A model generated the notes under the pieces. That model saw nothing but the letters and a program-made list of their open reading frames with translations, was not told where the DNA came from and made no database searches. A stretch of DNA of 9,270 bases, from assembly GCA_946538475.1 (NCBI GenBank), contig CAMNGN010000074.1, positions 1 to 9,270 of the forward strand, read 5' to 3'. The position numbers and the translations under genes were made by a program. Below, one piece after another: positions 7,183 to 9,270 of this stretch; position 1 is the first letter of the stretch; each line of letters opens with the position of its first letter. Source of the DNA: an uncultured Blautia sp. GTDB lineage: Bacteria > Bacillota > Clostridia > Lachnospirales > Lachnospiraceae.

Positions 7183-9213
7183 TTACGCCTCCATTATAAT
7201 AGGAAGGATCATCGGACTTCTCTTGGTGCGCTTCCAGACATAACTGCTAAGGCTGTCCTTAAGTTCACCCTTGATTCTGCTCCAATCGGTGATTCCCCTG
7301 TCGATGCAGCGGTTCATGGCATCTTCTACCGTCTCGCGGGCATGTTCCATAAGATCCTCGGATTCTTTGACATAGACAAATCCTCTGGATACGATATCGG
7401 GTCCTGACAGCAGAACATTACTGTGCTTCTCCAGTGTCAGCACGATGATGATAATACCGTCCTCGGCAAGATGCTGTCTGTCGCGAAGAACAACATTGCC
7501 TACATCGCCCACACCCAGACCATCGACGAGGATTGCCCCGTTCTGAACAGAACCGGTGATCGCCGCGGATTTATCGTTGAGTTCCAGCACATTTCCGGAG
7601 GCGAGAATGAAGATGTTTTCTTTTGGGATACCCAGATCCTCAACCACGTGCTTCTGCGCTGTCAGATGGCGGTACTCTCCATGTACAGGGATCGCGTATT
7701 TCGGTTTGACCAGAGAATAGATCAGCTTGATTTCCTCCTGACATGCATGTCCGGAGACATGAGCATCCTGGAAGATGACCTTTGCACCTTTCATCGTAAG
7801 CTCGTTGATGACCTTTGACACTGCCTTCTCGTTTCCGGGGATCGGATGTGAACTGAAGATGATCGCGTCATTCGGCTTGATGGTGATCTTACGGTGAATA
7901 TTGGCCGCCATCCGGGACAGGGCAGCCATCGATTCGCCCTGGCTTCCCGTCGTGATCAGCACGACCTGCTCATCAGGGTAATCTTTTACCCGGTCGATCT
8001 CGATCAGCGTCTGATCCGGGATGCGAAGATATCCGAGTTCTGCCGCCGTCGAAATGACATTGACCATACTGCGGCCTTCCACAGCCACTTTTCGTCCGAA
8101 ACGATAGGCTGTGTTGATGATCTGCTGCACACGGTCCACATTGGATGCGAACGTTGCGATGATGATCCTTGATGTTTTATGTTCGTTAAACAGGTTGTCG
8201 AACACACGTCCGACGGTACGCTCCGACATGGTAAATCCCTGGCGCTCGGCATTCGTGCTGTCGCACATCAGAGCCAGAACACCTTTCTTACCGATCTCGG
8301 CAAAACGCTGCAGGTCGATCGCATCGCCGAATACCGGCGTGTAATCTACTTTAAAGTCACCCGTATGCACAACGATGCCCGCCGGTGAATAGATCGCCAG
8401 CGCGGAAGCATCCTGGATACTGTGGTTCGTCTTGATAAATTCTATCGCAAAGCAGCCCAGGTTGATCACCTGTCCGTGCCGCACTTCTTTCAATTTGGTA
8501 GATTTTTCGAGATTATGCTCTTTCAGTTTATTGGCGATAAGCGCCAGGGTAAGTCTGGTGGAATAGATCGGAACATTCACATCCCGGAGGACATACGGAA
8601 GAGCTCCGATATGGTCTTCATGACCGTGGGTGATGACAAATCCCTTTACCTTGGAGATATTTTCCTTCAGATAGGTGACGTCCGGAATTACCAGGTCGAT
8701 GCCGAGCATATCGTCCTCGGGGAACGAAAGACCGCAGTCTACCACGACTATACTGTCTTCATACTCGAAGGCGGTGATGTTCATACCGATCTGTTCAAGT
8801 CCTCCCAGCGGTATGATCTTCAGCTTACCGCGGGATCCTGCCTTTTTGGGAGCCGGAACATTTACCGGTTTTAATGTACTCTTCTGCGTCTCTTTCTTCG
8901 GCGAAGCAGGTGTTAAACCGGCTTTTTTCTTTTCAGGAACGTTATGTTTAGCCTGTTCTCTCGCTGTACTCTTAAATTCTCTCTTCAGTATATCGTTGCG
9001 TCCTGTCGCTTTGAACACGCTTCCGACAGACTGTACGGGTTTCTCTTCACTTTTGTTTTTACGTCCGCGGAATTTGAACGCTTTAGACTTGCTGCCTGAA
9101 GAGTCCTTTGTCTGACCGGATGCTTTATTATTTTCAGCCGCACTGCGGCGATTGTTCTTACTGTAATATTTGTTCTTTTTATCGAATCTGTTTTTCTTAA
9201 AATACTCTGTCAA
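7183..9213 (-). CDS. rnj: Ribonuclease J with long basic N-terminal extension
   Basis: RNase J is a metallo-beta-lactamase/beta-CASP nuclease with 5'-3' exonuclease and endonuclease activity on mRNA and rRNA. From TTG 9213 the protein has 676 residues, against about 555 for B. subtilis RNase J1; the excess is N-terminal. Residues 1 to about 128 are low complexity and rich in Lys, Ser and Asn, probably disordered. The core then starts at KLKIIPLGGLEQIGMN. Metal ligands sit in THGHEDHIGAL (195-205), in the H264 region and in HTGDFKVD (283-290). The beta-CASP part includes TTGSQGE (421-427), FSSHPIPGNE and DAHVSGHA (483-490), and VHGEYRH follows at 510-516. The C-terminal domain ends the protein. 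ATG 9228 would add five residues, but it has no ribosome site of its own. Its first codons instead form GGAGG (9222-9226), 8 nt before TTG 9213. The gene heads the block and is tied to ylbF. Whether it corresponds to J1 or J2 cannot be decided here. Confidence 0.93.
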   Translation of the reverse strand: MTEYFKKNRFDKKNKYYSKNNRRSAAENNKASGQTKDSSGSKSKAFKFRGRKNKSEEKPVQSVGSVFKATGRNDILKREFKSTAREQAKHNVPEKKKAGLTPASPKKETQKSTLKPVNVPAPKKAGSRGKLKIIPLGGLEQIGMNITAFEYEDSIVVVDCGLSFPEDDMLGIDLVIPDVTYLKENISKVKGFVITHGHEDHIGALPYVLRDVNVPIYSTRLTLALIANKLKEHNLEKSTKLKEVRHGQVINLGCFAIEFIKTNHSIQDASALAIYSPAGIVVHTGDFKVDYTPVFGDAIDLQRFAEIGKKGVLALMCDSTNAERQGFTMSERTVGRVFDNLFNEHKTSRIIIATFASNVDRVQQIINTAYRFGRKVAVEGRSMVNVISTAAELGYLRIPDQTLIEIDRVKDYPDEQVVLITTGSQGESMAALSRMAANIHRKITIKPNDAIIFSSHPIPGNEKAVSKVINELTMKGAKVIFQDAHVSGHACQEEIKLIYSLVKPKYAIPVHGEYRHLTAQKHVVEDLGIPKENIFILASGNVLELNDKSAAITGSVQNGAILVDGLGVGDVGNVVLRDRQHLAEDGIIIIVLTLEKHSNVLLSGPDIVSRGFVYVKESEDLMEHARETVEDAMNRCIDRGITDWSRIKGELKDSLSSYVWKRTKRSPMILPIIMEA
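7188..7192 (-). promoter_or_regulatory. ylbF ribosome binding site inside the rnj 3' end
   Basis: GGAGG lies in the last sense codons of rnj (Met-Glu-Ala), 7 nt before ATG 7180. Ribosomes finishing rnj would expose or reuse this site, linking the amounts of the two proteins. Confidence 0.7.
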
Positions 9214-9221
9214 ATAATGCA

Positions 9222-9226
9222 CCTCC
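9222..9226 (-). promoter_or_regulatory. Ribosome binding site deciding the rnj start
   Basis: GGAGG, extended as GGAGGTG, lies 8 nt before TTG 9213 on the minus strand. The only upstream in-frame ATG, at 9228, overlaps this motif and is preceded by a T-rich stretch without a Shine-Dalgarno sequence, so TTG is the better start. Confidence 0.65.
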
Positions 9227-9236
9227 ATGCATCACG

Positions 9237-9259
9237 AAAAAGCGGAGGGTTCCTTCCGC
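9237..9259 (-). terminator. Intrinsic-terminator-like hairpin just upstream of rnj
   Basis: On the minus strand GCGGA (9259-9255) pairs with TCCGC (9246-9242). Two more G-C pairs are possible inside after an A/C mismatch, and five T (9241-9237) follow. This has the form of a rho-independent terminator for transcription entering from the right edge. It ends 23 nt before the TTG of rnj, which leaves no room for a promoter between them. It is therefore either the leaky end of an upstream gene or a leader attenuator of rnj. The other strand has no T-run after the stem. Confidence 0.55.
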
Positions 9260-9270
9260 CTTGTATCATG

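Overview
The window looks like a chromosomal segment of an anaerobic Gram-positive Firmicute, most likely a Lachnospiraceae member or close relative. The evidence is base composition near one half G+C (judged by eye), strong GGAGG-type ribosome binding sites, an N-terminally extended RNase J next to a YlbF-family protein, a MltG-like/TrmR/U32 gene order resembling Bacillus subtilis yrrL-yrrM-yrrN-yrrO, and the DUF5717/DUF5716 pair, which I know mainly from Lachnospiraceae. I see no mobile element, CRISPR array, tRNA or rRNA, and no sign of recent transfer.

All supported genes lie on the minus strand and read from right to left. At the right edge an intrinsic-terminator-like hairpin (9237-9259) sits just ahead of rnj. 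The order is then rnj (RNase J), ylbF, a short MltG-like membrane protein, trmR (tRNA ho5U34 O-methyltransferase), a trhP-like U32 gene (tRNA U34 hydroxylation), a very large DUF5717 protein, and a DUF5716 protein with an actin/Hsp70-like ATPase N-terminus that runs off the left edge after 296 codons. Junctions are tight: a 2-nt gap, a 65-nt gap holding a hairpin, a 1-nt overlap, a 14-nt overlap, a 36-nt gap and a 4-nt ATGA overlap. There is no other gap above about 70 nt and no convincing internal promoter, so the block is probably one operon.

The first five genes are recognisable and mostly concern RNA: RNase J degrades and processes mRNA and rRNA, YlbF proteins modulate RNase activity in B. 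subtilis, and TrhP plus TrmR together make 5-methoxyuridine at the tRNA wobble position. The MltG-like protein keeps the membrane anchor and LysM-like part of the cell-wall transglycosylase but lacks the catalytic domain. The last two genes are the least understood. They are a translationally coupled pair of a cytoplasmic actin/Hsp70-fold protein and a roughly 1190-residue helical-repeat protein flanked by beta-rich domains. This pair is the best candidate in the window for an undescribed system, possibly a dedicated chaperone or scaffold machine. No function can be assigned from the sequence alone.

Three start codons are revised from the longest reading frame on ribosome-binding-site evidence: TTG for rnj, ATG (seventh codon) for trhP, and TTG for the DUF5717 gene.
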